A stretch of DNA of 64,000 nt from Agrypnia vestita (Eukaryota > Arthropoda > Insecta > Trichoptera > Phryganeidae): contig JADDOH010002129.1 in assembly GCA_016648135.1 (NCBI GenBank), positions 248,001 through 312,000 of the forward strand, in the 5' to 3' direction. The notes beneath the pieces were generated by a model. It saw nothing but the letters and a program-made list of their open reading frames with translations, was not told the origin of the DNA and ran no database searches. How positions within the stretch are numbered: position 1 is the first letter of the stretch; each line of letters opens with the position of its first letter. The translations under genes and the position numbers were made by a program. This document shows positions 23,847-34,256 of the stretch, one piece after another.

Positions 23847-24043
23847 CTGTTTGTGGTCAGATCCAATATGCTGGCAGCCTGACTGACAGGGGAAACCAAT
23901 CTGCGTGGCGTCTCGGGTGGACGGGCTGCAGGATCAAAGGGATCTGGAAGGTCTGTATCGTGTATCCTTCCATCAAACATCTCGGTTACGTACACAGGGC
24001 TACGTTTGTGAGGTGAACCACGAAGCTTGACGCCCGTAGCGTC
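23847..24043 (-). CDS. Possible coding exon or ORF tail, unclassified
   Basis: In a GC-rich pocket (about 23830-24120) the minus strand is open for 65 codons between an upstream TAA (24047-24049) and a TAA directly after codon AGG at 23846-23848. The peptide is polar and proline-rich, including 'VYVTEMFDGRIHD' and 'DPFDPAARPPETPRR'. The end of the frame reads CAG|GTAAGG, a good splice donor, so the frame might be an exon whose terminal TAA belongs to the donor. It may equally be the C-terminus of a transposon protein. No homologue is recognised and no acceptor can be fixed. Confidence 0.3.
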
Positions 24044-24373
24044 AAATTAAGACGATAGCGGCCGTTGACAGAAAATGAGATCAATCTCGAAGATTGAGAG
24101 CATCACCGTACTTAGACTGGTCTGCTAAAAATTCAATTTTCTTCTATTGTTGCCGTTAATATATTATGTCTTCTTTAAACTTGTATATTTGATAACATTA
24201 TGTATGTTTATCTGATAAATGTTTATTTATGTGTGGGAGAGGTACATGAGTGGACTTTTGCAGGCCTCTCCGGGTCGCGTCGCCGTTTACACGACGTGAC
24301 ACAAATTTACGTTTAAATAACTGGACAGTAAAAAGTTTTATTTTTTTAGTTCATCGGGCCATTTGGCAGTTAC
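24044..24373. other. Unassigned stretch
   Basis: GC-richer patches at 24044-24120 and 24230-24302. The minus strand from 24302 begins TGTCACGTCGTG, an LTR-start-like sequence, but no partner LTR is visible. Confidence 0.3.
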
Positions 24374-24955
24374 CCGTGTCTTCCCACGCTTTACATTAAA
24401 TATTAATTTGTAGCCTATATATTCATAAAAAACATTTATAAAAATTAGTTGAAAATATTTAATAATTCTAAAGTTATTGGGAAAAATGTGATAAAAGACA
24501 TTTTGTTTCATGTTTTCATCATTATTTTAAATAAATTATTATATCAAAATATAAACTTTACATTTCATGTTTTTAGATAGATTATGGATAAATTGTGTAT
24601 CTTTACATAATGTTATAATAAGTTTAAGAATACGTTATAAGTAAAATTTTCATATTTATTATTTATTCATTCATAAAAATGAAAATTTTATTTTATTTTT
24701 AATATATTTAATTGTAACAAAATTAAAAAAACTAACCCATAAAAACCAAGTTCTTATTATATTCCCTTTCTCATTGAAACAGGTTTCGCGCCTACTCCAC
24801 GCGTAGGGCTCGAAAATTAAACAATGTATAAATCTTTAAAATTTCGAAAAATCCAAAATTATACTATAAAAAGGGCATACATCTTTAGAAATAAAAGAGT
24901 TATTGACTTTTGATCCGAAACAGACCTCGATTTTCCGTAGTGCGGTAGTTCAATT
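24374..24955. mobile_element. Family D element, copy 2, internally inverted
   Basis: 24378-24556 is the reverse complement of 1325-1500 ('cccacgctttacattaaat', 'tgataaaagacatt', 'atatcaaaatataaac'), while 24557 onward is in direct orientation to 1706 onward ('actttacatttcatgttttt'). The right TIR (24879-24945) matches 1960-2026. A fragment of family C (24733-24776) lies inside. So one half is inverted relative to copy 1. Confidence 0.6.
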
Positions 24956-25079
24956 TTGTTTCGACGTTTCTACCGGTACGATATTAGCGACAAACAGTAG
25001 TTATCGGTGTTACCAATTTACCAATGCATTTGTGATACCAGTGATACGCAGATTAATTGAAGAGAAATATGAAGCGAAA

Positions 25080-25220
25080 CACCTACGATAGTTGAATAAA
25101 ACAGAATTTTATGGAAAGCGTTAACAAGTGATAATTAAGTGTTCAGTGTTCATAAACAAGTATTTATTAATTGTAATAATCAATAAATCGTTAATAAATT
25201 TCCAGTGATTTCATTTTGTT
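25080..25220 (+). repeat. Family E LTR-like 3' fragment
   Basis: Contains 'aataaatcgttaataaattt' followed by 'ccagtgatttcatttt', the same order as the 3' end of the family E unit at 46930-46985. It lies about 180 bp upstream of the gag-like start at 25399. Confidence 0.4.
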
Positions 25221-25398
25221 TATTGAAATAGTTCTCGTCCGAAACAGACTATTGACTAAAGATGTTCTTTTGTCTCCTTTGGGTTTCTTCGTCACCATTA
25301 ATTTATTTTCTGGTTTGATTTTTCTGAGGTATTTTGCAGTATTTCAACGACCTTTCTGGCTTATGTTTTGGATCCTATTACAGGCAAAATCCGCCTTG

Positions 25399-25563
25399 AT
25401 GATGGACCCTGCAATTGGATTCAAAAAGTCGGCCAGAGAAGTTGATGAAATAGTCTTCATCAGGATCAAATGTAAAAAAAATATTAAAATCAACACTTTT
25501 CTCGTAATAATAAAAACTAAAGCATTGAATAAAAAATTCAAAAATGCAGGAATCTACATGTAA
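25399..25563 (+). pseudogene. Possible gag N-terminus of an LTR element
   Basis: A start at 25399 or 25402 opens 'MMDPAIGFKKSAREVDEIV' and stays open to a stop at 25561. The same nucleotide block ('tggaccctgcaat', then 'cggccagagag') recurs at 37268-37310, outside other repeat families, and both follow LTR-like or repeat DNA. 'M-D-P...' starts are common in gag proteins. Only about 50 codons are present, so this is an inference from repetition and position. Confidence 0.3.
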
Positions 25564-26439
25564 GTAGCTATTTTAAACAAGTTCTGTGTCTTTTAATTTT
25601 GATTTCCGCGAATAGAATATTTCGGGATACAAAACATGACCGATAGAATTCTAGTCATATAAATATACCGTTTGATTTATTCCTTTGTCCCAAAAATGTG
25701 AAACGAATTGTGCATTAAAAAGGCACGTGAAATATTTTTTTGATGACTGCACTTGTTAATTGTGCATACAGCCGATTGTGCGCTACACATTAAAGTGAAC
25801 CGGGCAGCAATTTAAAATACATAATAGAGTAGGTTATTTAATAAAAAGCGATGAATACGCAGCACAAAGCATTACCTAGTGAACGAAAGTCTCCATTAAC
25901 GAACAGAAAATACAGGCAAAAGCTTGTGGTGACTCCACGGACACCTGGCGACATCTAGCGATGCGCCGGAGAAGCAGGACTCTTTCCAGAATAGCGCCAG
26001 GATCGACATCGTCAACCAATATTCTCGAGTCACGGGAGTTTGTAATTTAGACTAGGGTGCGTGAAATTCATTTAGTAACCTACATTGTAGAACTTATAAT
26101 ACATTTGTGATTTTAAGTAAGTTTATTTGTTTTTGTGATATCATTGTATCATATCTCATCCTTTTGTTTTGTATTGTATGGTTTGCTTTTGATGACAGTG
26201 AAGCGGTTTAGTGTGGACGCCTCCCCGCGCCGCTTGCACTCATAATACGAGTTAAAGTGGAGCGGAGAGGATGATCAATTTAGCGTAAAAAAATGCCAAA
26301 TTGGGTGACAAATATGTTGGGCCGATATGTGAGCTATGTGTATACAAAAGCTCTTTAAAATATTTTCTCAATAGCTTATAAACCAGTGAAAATTTCCTTA
26401 ATTTTTATACATAGTCAGTATCTGCACAAGGGAATATTG
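25564..26439. other. Unassigned stretch
   Basis: A GC-richer patch at 25920-26045 contains 'gacatctagcgatgcgcc'. No exon, RNA gene or window repeat match found. Confidence 0.35.
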
Positions 26440-26749
26440 GGAATGAATGTACCTCTGGCAGTAACGAATAAAGAAGGAACGCTGAGATTGTTTTATCTCG
26501 TGGAACGTATGAATGAGAAGTGGATGGTAAAGAAAATTTAAGAGGCGAGTGTTGAAGGCGGCAGGAACAGAGGGAGCCTGCGAAGGACCTGGCATGATCA
26601 GATAAACCAAATATCGGAGGACGACCTTGTTAAAAGCTTCAACGAACGAAGAGTGTGCACGAGAAGACGTATAAATGTGAACTAAACAAAAGTGGTGTGC
26701 CAAAACAGAAGTTGGCGGCATTCTATACTCTATGCCTCCCTCCGAGGAG
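26440..26749 (+). pseudogene. LINE family G ORF2 C-terminus
   Basis: The plus strand encodes 'LRLFYLVERMNEKWMVKKI', a stop, then 'EASVEGGRNRGSLRRTWHDQ' and later 'RVCTRRRINV' and 'KVVCQN'. This corresponds to the LRWFGHVERM...GRRGRGRPRKRWHDQI tail of RTE/CR1-type LINEs. Related tails lie at 49051-49263 and 7196-7285. Stops and lost catalytic domains make it a dead 3' fragment. The antisense 107-codon frame here is a shadow. Confidence 0.65.
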
Positions 26750-26792
26750 AAACGATATGATAGTTAATAAGGTATTAACTATCATATCGTTT
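26750..26792. repeat. Perfect hairpin, 20 bp stem, 3 nt loop
   Basis: Arms 26750-26769 and 26773-26792 are exact reverse complements around loop 'agg'. It begins exactly where the LINE family G fragment ends. A second inverted pair ('ttgaaaaacaaaa' / 'ttttgtttttcaa') follows at about 26799-26846. Confidence 0.9.
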
Positions 26793-26864
26793 GATTATTG
26801 AAAAACAAAATCACACAATATGCAGTGCGTATTTTTGTTTTTCAACACCAGTTTCAAAAACGTA

Positions 26865-26974
26865 TATTACTTTTGAAGTGGACAAACCACCTTGTGTACC
26901 TATTACTTTTGAAATAGACAGACCGCTTTAAGTACCTATGTTATTATTAAAATAGACAGACCGCCTTGCGTACC
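26865..26974. repeat. Three tandem units of 36-38 bp
   Basis: Units begin at 26865, 26901 and 26937; consensus 'tattacttttgaaatagac' then 'agaccgccttgcgtacc'. Unit identity is roughly 75-85 percent. The 36 bp length is a multiple of three but no frame through it is convincing. Confidence 0.8.
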
Positions 26975-27359
26975 TAAAGTACCAGTTTATACAGATGGAC
27001 AAGAAAATCAAATGAAATATAGAAATGAAATTTAGAACCGGAAGAAAATACAAATATCAAAGATGAGAGGTCTTATCCGAACAGGGATCTTAATGAGAAA
27101 CCAAATAAAGTATATGTGTGTCAAAGGCTTCTCAGAATATGTCCCTTGTCTGATTTCCGTAGAAGGATAACAGAAAAACTGGGACACGCATTAAGAATAT
27201 CATCAAAATTTAGGGCAAATAATAATTTAAGAATCATTTCCTAGAAGGGAGTAAGTCTTCCTGGAGATACGAGTAAATTGGAATACTTTCATCCGGAAAA
27301 TTAAGAAGCCTCTCGAAAGAAAAAATAGGAATAAGACAAGATTACCATATAAGAAAAGA

Positions 27360-27552
27360 GTAGCTTGTTGGTCTTGTGGTTAGGACACTCGCCTCGTGAT
27401 CCAATGGTCGTGGGTTCGAATCTCAGCCCAGACTAGCAAGTTAGTCCTATTTTCATAGCACAAGCGTTTAGCTTAGTTTGAAAATAGTAAGAATATTGAT
27501 GTGACACGTATTCCGTGTTCGCATCTCTATTTAAAAAAAAAAAAAAAAAAAA
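27360..27552 (+). mobile_element. tRNA-derived SINE with poly-A tail
   Basis: The head has A box 'tggtcttgtggttaggac' and B box 'gggttcgaatctc'. A body follows ('gtttagcttagtttgaaaat') and a run of 19 A (27534-27552) closes it. Classic head-body-tail SINE layout, complete in this copy. Mobilised in trans by LINE machinery in general. No clear target duplication was found around it. Confidence 0.75.
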
Positions 27553-28175
27553 TATACAGACGGTGAAAATGTATGGCGAAATGCCGGAAAACGTGAGGAA
27601 TATAAATAAGATGAATGATTTTAAAAATAAATATGATTATTGTAAAAATGGTAAAGAACTGTAGAGAATACGATGTATTATATTATATTGTATTATAGAC
27701 TGTACCTAGTATAATATAGGATATGTAAATGTAAATATGTAAGTTATTGTGTATTGTATATTAATGATAGGTTGTTGAAAATAAAAAAAATAAAAATTCT
27801 AATTAATATACGAAGTGTCATATTAACAAACTTAAGAAATAAAAAAAGGAAAGGTTGGAGCTCAATTGGCAATGTGAATCTGTAACAGCAAATGATCGAG
27901 ACGATTGCAGAAGCATCGTGTCGACAAGATTAGATTTATGTACATGGCCAGTGTTAATTCTTGGTCATCTTTTTAAAATTCTCCCTAATAACAAGCATCA
28001 AATTCAGAAGAAATCCAAAAACGAATAGTACGTTGGTGAATCGATGTCATTTCCATCTCAAAAATCCTAAATACTTAAGTAAAACTTCGATAATTCGCAA
28101 TTTTAGATCCCTGCACTAAAAATCAATACATTTTTAGGTCAAATATATCGAATTTCTTTACGGATATAAAAATAA
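27553..28175. other. Unassigned AT-rich stretch
   Basis: Nothing recognised. Confidence 0.4.
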
Positions 28176-28471
28176 CTAGCCGTACAGCCGTGAAAAATCA
28201 CGGTACATAATTATTGCAGGATTTTGAAGCTGAAAATTCATGAATAGAAAACTATTTGTTTTTTAAATTGGCTTTATTCGTGTAAACCTAAAACATTATA
28301 TAATATAACAATATAAAAATATCAAGACCGCGTAATTTGGTGCGGCGACCCTCGCGAGTTGTCTGAGCCGCCCGCTGATTGTAGCCGCTCTCTAATTATC
28401 TAAAGCTTTAATTTCAGCAAGTTACACATGTTGCGGACAGACAGACAGACAACGAAATTATTATATTTAGA
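28176..28471 (+). mobile_element. Family B repeat, copy 3
   Basis: Starts 'ctagccgtacagccgtgaaa' and ends 'gacagacagacagacaacga' plus 'aattattatatttagat'. The middle has a GC-rich segment as in copies 1 and 2. Confidence 0.6.
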
Positions 28472-28620
28472 TGACGCGCAATTTTTTCTTCGTGACTGCT
28501 TATGTAAGGCCTCTTTCCTTCTCGGTCCCCGTAGCTAAACGTCGCTAACTGTCAAATATAACATTAGTAGCCGCTACAATCGGTAATTGTCAAATAGATA
28601 GATATAATAACACCAAGAGC
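28472..28620 (+). repeat. Family H repeat, copy 1
   Basis: Starts 'gacgcgcaattttttcttcg' and runs through 'ccccgtagctaaacgtc' to 'ggtaattgtcaaataga'. The same series recurs at 29668-29800, in the same orientation. It directly abuts family B copy 3. Confidence 0.6.
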
Positions 28621-28700
28621 CAGTGGGCGTCAGTTTTACATTATACCTATAGTATCAAATGTCATATATAATATTTTCTGTAAATGTGCACTATAGTAGA

Positions 28701-29092
28701 TAAGAAGGTTTGGATATTATGACATTTGAGTTCGGGGATTCGGGCAGATAACAGGTAATACAGGTGCAAAAAAATGAATAAGTAAAACGTTAAAATAACA
28801 AACCTGAATTTTTTATGTGTTTAACGGGGCAGTCTATATATACATATTAATAATTGCCAGATGCTTTTCGCGGTGTATTTCTTCCGCCAGATGCTGTGAA
28901 GCTCTCTGAATAATAATGTAATTTCCGTTATAGTAACAAATCTGAATTTTATATATTTTATTTGGGCCACTATTTAAGAATCGTCCGATACCTTATATTT
29001 TATATGTTTACTTATACATTTTTTTGTACCTGTATTACCTGCTATCTGCCAAAATACCCCGAACTCGATGTCAGAGTATCCAAATCTTCTTA
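28701..29092. mobile_element. Inverted-repeat element, 86 bp arms
   Basis: Arms 28701-28786 and 29007-29092 are reverse complements ('gagttcgggg', 'ggcagata', 'caggtaatacaggt', 'caaaaaaatg', 'ataagtaaa' in order). The spacer is about 220 bp and holds a direct repeat ('aacaaacctgaatttt' / 'aacaaatctgaatttt'). No coding region. Confidence 0.7.
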
Positions 29093-29619
29093 CCTATGTG
29101 GTGGAGCCAGACCTGTTTGGACTCTAGTCCCTCGAGCGTCCCAAACGGACCAATCGCGTTCGAGAGATATCGCCTAACGAGAAGTCCGAGGCGCCGGCAA
29201 AGTACCAATTCATTCTCTCACCGATCGGCGCCCGCGATACCATGCTCAAACTCGCGCTCCGTATATTGTTGTATAACGCATTCTCCAAACATGGAAGGTT
29301 TTGTGACTTCAATTAACTAACGAGTTAATTGTGAGTAATTCTTTCTATTCATCCTGTATCGCATCCCGCTCACCTTTTCTTCACGCAGCACACATTTTGC
29401 ACACACGCCTTCAGCGTTCACTCGACATTCAATAGACTGACTGTGCATTTTGGCAGAGGTGCACAGTCACACTGATTCCTTCGCGAATACACGCACATTA
29501 ACATCTAAAACTCATAACTGCCAAACCTACAATAGTGCACATGTACAGAAAATATTCAGCTTTGATACTATAACGCTTACATTATAACATAAATGGATGT
29601 CGCTGGATCCTACTCCATC
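29093..29619. other. GC-richer stretch, unassigned
   Basis: 29100-29270 is markedly GC-rich for this window and includes 'acggaccaatcgc', a CCAAT-box-like motif also present in the promoter island at 60690. Frames of 60-98 codons on both strands reflect composition. No TATA box was found at a suitable distance. Confidence 0.3.
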
Positions 29620-29910
29620 AGCACTCTCTATATGTCCGTATTTCCGAAATAGTTCCACATTAAATATATGACGCGCAATTTTTTCTTCGTGACTGCTCAT
29701 ATAAAGCTCGTTTCGTTTTTGTTCCCCGTAGCCAACGTCACTAGTTGTCAAATAGACTATTAGTAGCCGCTGCCATCGGTAATTGTCAAATAGATGGACA
29801 TTAGCACTCTCAGCATGTCCGCATTTCTAAAATAGTTCGACATTATATGTCGCCGTTCGCGGGAAACTGTCAAATAGATCGATACTAGGAATTCTCGCAC
29901 CGATCTGCGT
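29620..29910 (+). repeat. Family H repeat, copy 2, with internal duplication
   Basis: 29668-29800 matches copy 1. A sub-block ('gcactctctatatgtccg', 29621) recurs 178 bp later ('gcactctcagcatgtccg', 29799), so this copy is partly duplicated in tandem. No coding evidence. Confidence 0.55.
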
Positions 29911-30339
29911 AGTGAATTTGTATTGATTACTCGTAATAATATGAGATTTTCATCAAAATATATTTTTAATGAAATTAGCGCCCATTTAAAAATCCTCTTT
30001 ATTAATTTACTTAGAAAATCGAAAAATCTTGGAAGTGAAAATTAACACACTTTCCGTCATCCAATCGAGCTGAAATTTTGCACTCTACTTGGTGTCGGTG
30101 ATAAAGCATTGTTACAGATATTTGGGGTCACACATACACACAAAAAAGCAAATTTATCTCAAATTTCCGCGCATGCACCTACTTTCTGCTACTATTATAA
30201 AATCATTGACACTAGAATGTATCCCTTATTTAAAGTTGTTACAAAATAAACGCTGGTTGTTATTCTGTAAAATTACAACCAATACAATAAAATGAAAACC
30301 GAGACCTCGCATAAAATGAAAATTTTGTAAATTAGTGTA

Positions 30340-30545
30340 TATTATAGATATCTCACAGAGACGAAACTGTATTAATTATGGGAAAGTAGGTATAGAAGTC
30401 ATTTGGGTGTACACAGGACTTATGACCTGTCTTTTTATGGTTGGCTTAAGTGATCACTTTACACAATTGTAACATTCGCCATTTCCACCCATGATAGAAT
30501 ATACCATGCTTATTCATTTTTTGGAAGTTGTATATATGTTCAAAT
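30340..30545 (+). repeat. Family J repeat, copy 1
   Basis: Contains 'tctcacagagacgaaactg', 'ggcttaagtgatcacttt' and 'tttttggaagttgtatat', shared in this order with the minus strand of 51765-51985 and in part with 55795-55960. Non-coding. Confidence 0.55.
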
Positions 30546-30972
30546 TGCGTGGAAAGCTTTCATATATGAGTTGTAAGCGCCTTTTCCATGCGGCCTGTAC
30601 AAAGCCATTTTCATTCCCCTAAATCCCCACAGATGTCGCTAATGAGAAAATCTACATTGATTTTTTACGGAATTTTGAGAGCAATATACTTTATTAGATA
30701 TTGAAAATTTTGTTTTTATGGGTTAATTTTTTTCGATTCTTACTAATTTTTCGACGTGTTATCGTGAATTCCGGTCCATTAATTCGATTAACTCGATCGA
30801 TTTGCATAAGAAAAATATTTTTTGATCTCCTTATTTCAAATTAACGTGACGAAAATTCTCATTCATCTTATTAATAGTAAATACATTAAATCTCCATTTA
30901 ATATCACTTTCTATATATAACTTTTTAATATTTTGATCTATACTTCGATTTTTAAATTTTATTTTTGTTATC

Positions 30973-31000
30973 CTGACGAAGAAGCCATTAGCTTCGAAAC
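30973..31000 (+). other. Hammerhead-like core motif (imperfect)
   Basis: CTGACGA (30973-30979), one unpaired A, then GAAGC/GCTTC with loop 'catta', then GAAAC (30996-31000). This is the arrangement of the hammerhead ribozyme core and stem II, apart from the unpaired A. No partner strands for stems I and III were found, so catalytic activity is not supported. A similar but poorer layout occurs on the minus strand at about 32495-32519. Confidence 0.25.
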
Positions 31001-31073
31001 ACGTTGAATTTTCATTTATATAAATTAAATTAAAATTTAATCATTTAATCATGATCTCCCCCCACTCCGTTGT

Positions 31074-31117
31074 CAGTACTTGGCATAATCCAAGAATACG
31101 GATTATGCCAAGTACTG
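31074..31117. repeat. Perfect hairpin, 18 bp stem, 8 nt loop
   Basis: Arms 31074-31091 and 31100-31117 are exact reverse complements with loop 'aagaatac'. Confidence 0.9.
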
Positions 31118-31978
31118 TAAAATTAATGATTTTATTAATTAAATTAATAAAATTAAATGAACCCAACCAAACCAAACCTAATAACATAAAATATAAAAAG
31201 TACCTACGTTCAATATTCATCATATTTCTTTCGTCTCTAAATATAAATTTGTCTTGTAAACCTTGTATGTTGTCTACGATTTACACATTTTCACTCAGAT
31301 TTTACCTACAAAATGTCAAAATATACGGTAAATTTAATTAAACCTTTCATTTTGTTGCTAAATTTTAATACACAACATGTTTATTCTGTGGAAGCTTGTA
31401 AGGTGGTCTCTTATTATTGTGTAATCTGATTTTTATTTGCTTGCAATGAAGTCAATTTTTTCAGTGATTAAATAATATGAATTATTAAATATTGTAAACT
31501 AATTTTCTTATTTTAAATAACGGTTTGGGTAATTTGTTCTTTGGCTATTTTGTTCTATATTAAGTTTACTAAATAAATCCATTCAATATAGAACACAACA
31601 TGGCCACTAAAATAATAATTGATTCTGTATCCATGTATGCTTCGCGACGAGTTGCTAATTAACGTTTCTGAATATAAATCAACCAAAGTTTTCCTACGAA
31701 GATAGTTAATTAAAATGTTCGTGAATTTTGATCAATTAATTAAAGTTTTAACCTCGTAAGGACAAGCCTAGCAACTGAAGAGTTGCACTTATTTTTCCGA
31801 GAACTTCGTTCGGAAATTTTATTGCTGGTTGTGTACGCATACTTAATTTCTTTTTAACATTAAAATACTAGCGGATGATCTTCGCAACAAAATTCGCGCG
31901 AAAAAATAAATATACAAAATAAAACAAATTGTGTGTTTGTTTTCTACTCAGAATACGCCACGTATTATTACAATTTCT
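31118..31978. other. Unassigned AT-rich stretch
   Basis: Nothing recognised. Confidence 0.4.
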
Positions 31979-32203
31979 GTATCTTGTCAATTATTGTATC
32001 ATATTGTGATGCCGTCAGTGTTGACGTTTTAAGTTTGATAGGTTTGAAATGAATTAATTCAATCAATCAGAGAGCTTTAAAACGTAAAAAAAAACGTTAA
32101 GTTATTCACAATTTGTGAATAATGGTGAATGAACAAACCTGTCAAACTTAAAACGTCAACATTGACAGCATTACAATGCTATACAATAACTGTCAAGATA
32201 CTA
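31979..32203. mobile_element. Foldback element, ~68 bp arms
   Basis: Arms 31979-32046 and about 32135-32203 are reverse complements ('tgacgttttaagtttga', 'aggttt', 'ttattgtat', 'atcttg'). The short spacer carries its own inverted 'aaaacgt...acgtttt' pair. No coding region. Confidence 0.75.
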
Positions 32204-32221
32204 ACTAACTTAACTTATCAT

Positions 32222-32275
32222 CAAGCCGTTTCCCTGTGGGGGTAGGCAGGGAGGATACAGAAATAGCAATATTGC
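32222..32275 (-). pseudogene. Possible LINE family G 3' scrap
   Basis: 'ccgtttccctgtgggggtag' then 'gcagggaggata' parallels the plus-strand sequence at 49109-49144 ('ccgtttctccgcaggtag', 'gcagagaggata'), which is the 3' edge of the minus-strand family G fragment. Too short to stand alone. Confidence 0.35.
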
Positions 32276-32734
32276 TTTTTTCAGAATACGGCCGAACTTT
32301 TTGTACTGCAACGTGCCGTATCGAAATTAGCAATGCGCCAATGGAAGATAAATTACTAATGCAAGTTCTCTACATATTGAAAATACAAGTAATAGCAAGC
32401 GCAGTTTCACATATTTTTTGGTAGGGTGAAACTATTGCCTATAAAAAACTGAGACACTTTGTATAAATCAAATTGATTAATTTCACATCAACTGGTTTAT
32501 ACCGCTGTACCTTCATCAGGAGAGAACATAAAGTGATCCATAAATTAAATATGTAAAAACTGAACTTTATGGTCAGAGCCTCACTCCCACCGCAACTAAA
32601 GCTTTTCCCCCGTCATATAACCGATCTGTTTATAAAAGGCATATAAATCTAAAAGAAATATATACTAAACTATGTTAATTTCTTGATTATGTGTATGGGT
32701 TCAAATGCTGGACTATGTATAATTTCTACCTAGG
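32276..32734. other. Unassigned stretch
   Basis: Nothing coding recognised; includes the weak minus-strand hammerhead-like layout at about 32495-32519. Confidence 0.3.
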
Positions 32735-33060
32735 CAACTTGAAACAGCAGAAATGCGAATGTTTAGATGGTCGGCAGGAGTATCACTAAGATAGAATTAA
32801 AAGTTCACATTTTCGTGGTAGCCTGGGTGTCACGGACATAAACAGTAAGAACAACACGGTATGGAAAGAACTTAGATGGTATGGGCACATATCACCAGAC
32901 CACACGGTGAATCAGTGTCTGAAGCATTGTCTGTGGATTTTTATCGACGGCCATCTAGAGGAAGACCAAAGACCTCCAAGATAACTCAGTGCTCCAAAAT
33001 CCTCCAGAAAAATGGCCCAGATAAATGCGACACATGCGTGTGCGTCCGTCTTGACGAAGC
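32735..33060 (+). pseudogene. RTE-type LINE ORF2 C-terminus (frameshifted)
   Basis: Across frameshifts the plus strand encodes 'ETAEMRMFRWSAGVS', then 'FRGSLGVTDI', then 'ELRWYGHI' (about 32868-32891). These match, in order, EMRMLRWMCGVT...NEYIRGSLGV...RLRWFGHVMR, a hallmark of RTE-clade LINE C-termini. The stretch after it keeps short open frames. Stops and frameshifts show it is dead. Long frames on the opposite strand (to 129 codons, 32912-33301) are not supported by any similarity. Confidence 0.7.
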
Positions 33061-34018
33061 TAGAGTGATATAGAAACTGGAAAAAATTAATAGGTAAGTG
33101 TGTTTTCAAATAATTTTCATTCAGTCTAATCTTGCCATTACCCATCACTGCTCCATGGAGAATAAGATAAAATATTTTAACCGTAAATATCAAACGCCGA
33201 TACACTGAAAAAAAATCTGAACATTGAAGTTTTTTCAGTACAGATATCTGCGTACTTCGTTTTGAAATGCAAATGAAACGGCGTCGTGAAGAGATTGCCA
33301 AAGATCATCAAAGAATTGAACGCTTAAGAAAATAACGGCTGGAAGATCGTAAAGTTTAACGATAGTAGATAAAATAATATATAAATAAGGGATGATAATT
33401 CTGAGAACTAGACAACCCTTTAAGATCTTAAGCCTTCCTCCTTCGCAAAGTCTATGTCAGATATTAAGATAAGATAGTACTTCCCTCTTAGGACGCTTTG
33501 GCTGGATTACATTACGGTGTCTTTGTCTGTGGGCGCACTTATCTGATTTCCTTTATTTTATATTAGATCAACGACAAGTACAAGGATTCAATTAACCTGT
33601 TGAAGAATTTATGAAGAAAAATTTGAGTCAAAAACAGTCGTAATCATAATCTTTTTTTTCACAAAGGATTAAAGGTTTATATCCACTTTCTAAGACAAAA
33701 GCCTCACTTGAGCAGATCCTCGAATTGACTTACCTTGATCCTGAGGCACACAGTGTTAATGAATTCGGCGCTAAGTGACTGTTGATCCTTCTTTAATCCT
33801 CAAAGGAAACTTCCAAGTAGGATTTCTCGTCGATCCGGGCTCAGGAGCAATCCGCCATCCGGAGTTTTTATTGCTTTTCTGATTTCAATTAAATTCTCTT
33901 TTCTTGATTCGCCCAATCGACATAAAGAGTTTCATTTTGAAAGTTTTTTTCGACTAATCAAATGCCAACGAGACACGAATGTACTTAAAAAAGTATTTCT
34001 TGAGCCGAGTTAACATAG
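33061..34018. other. Unassigned stretch
   Basis: No recognised gene, repeat or structure. Confidence 0.4.
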
Positions 34019-34026
34019 AAAGTTAC

Positions 34027-34248
34027 CAGGGGCGTGCAGTGAGGACAAGAAAAATGACCTTTTCCTAAGCATATATTTTGAAAAGAAACCGAAATAAGAG
34101 TACCTATCTCGTAATATTCCTATCACAATAATTTAAATTTTATTCAGATTTTAATATTTCATAATATAACAGATAAATATTTAATTAAGATTTTTTTCCA
34201 AATATATTTAAATAAAAGTCATGCTTCTTGTTCTTATGCACGCCCCTG
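34027..34248. mobile_element. hAT-type MITE, copy 1
   Basis: Ends are inverted repeats: left CAGGGGCGTGCAGTGAGGAC, right reverse complement CAGGGGCGTGCATAAGAACA, each followed by 'aagaa'. CAGGGG ends are typical of hAT elements. Flanking 8-mers 'aaagttac' (34019-34026) and 'gaagatac' (34249-34256) match at 6 of 8, a decayed 8 bp target duplication. At 222 bp with no frame it is non-autonomous. The interior matches 43177-43400. Confidence 0.8.
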
Positions 34249-34256
34249 GAAGATAC

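Noticed and set aside
32912..33301. 129-codon minus-strand frame, the longest in the window
   Set aside because: Most of it runs antisense to the RTE-type LINE tail at 32735-33060, and the peptide shows no family resemblance.
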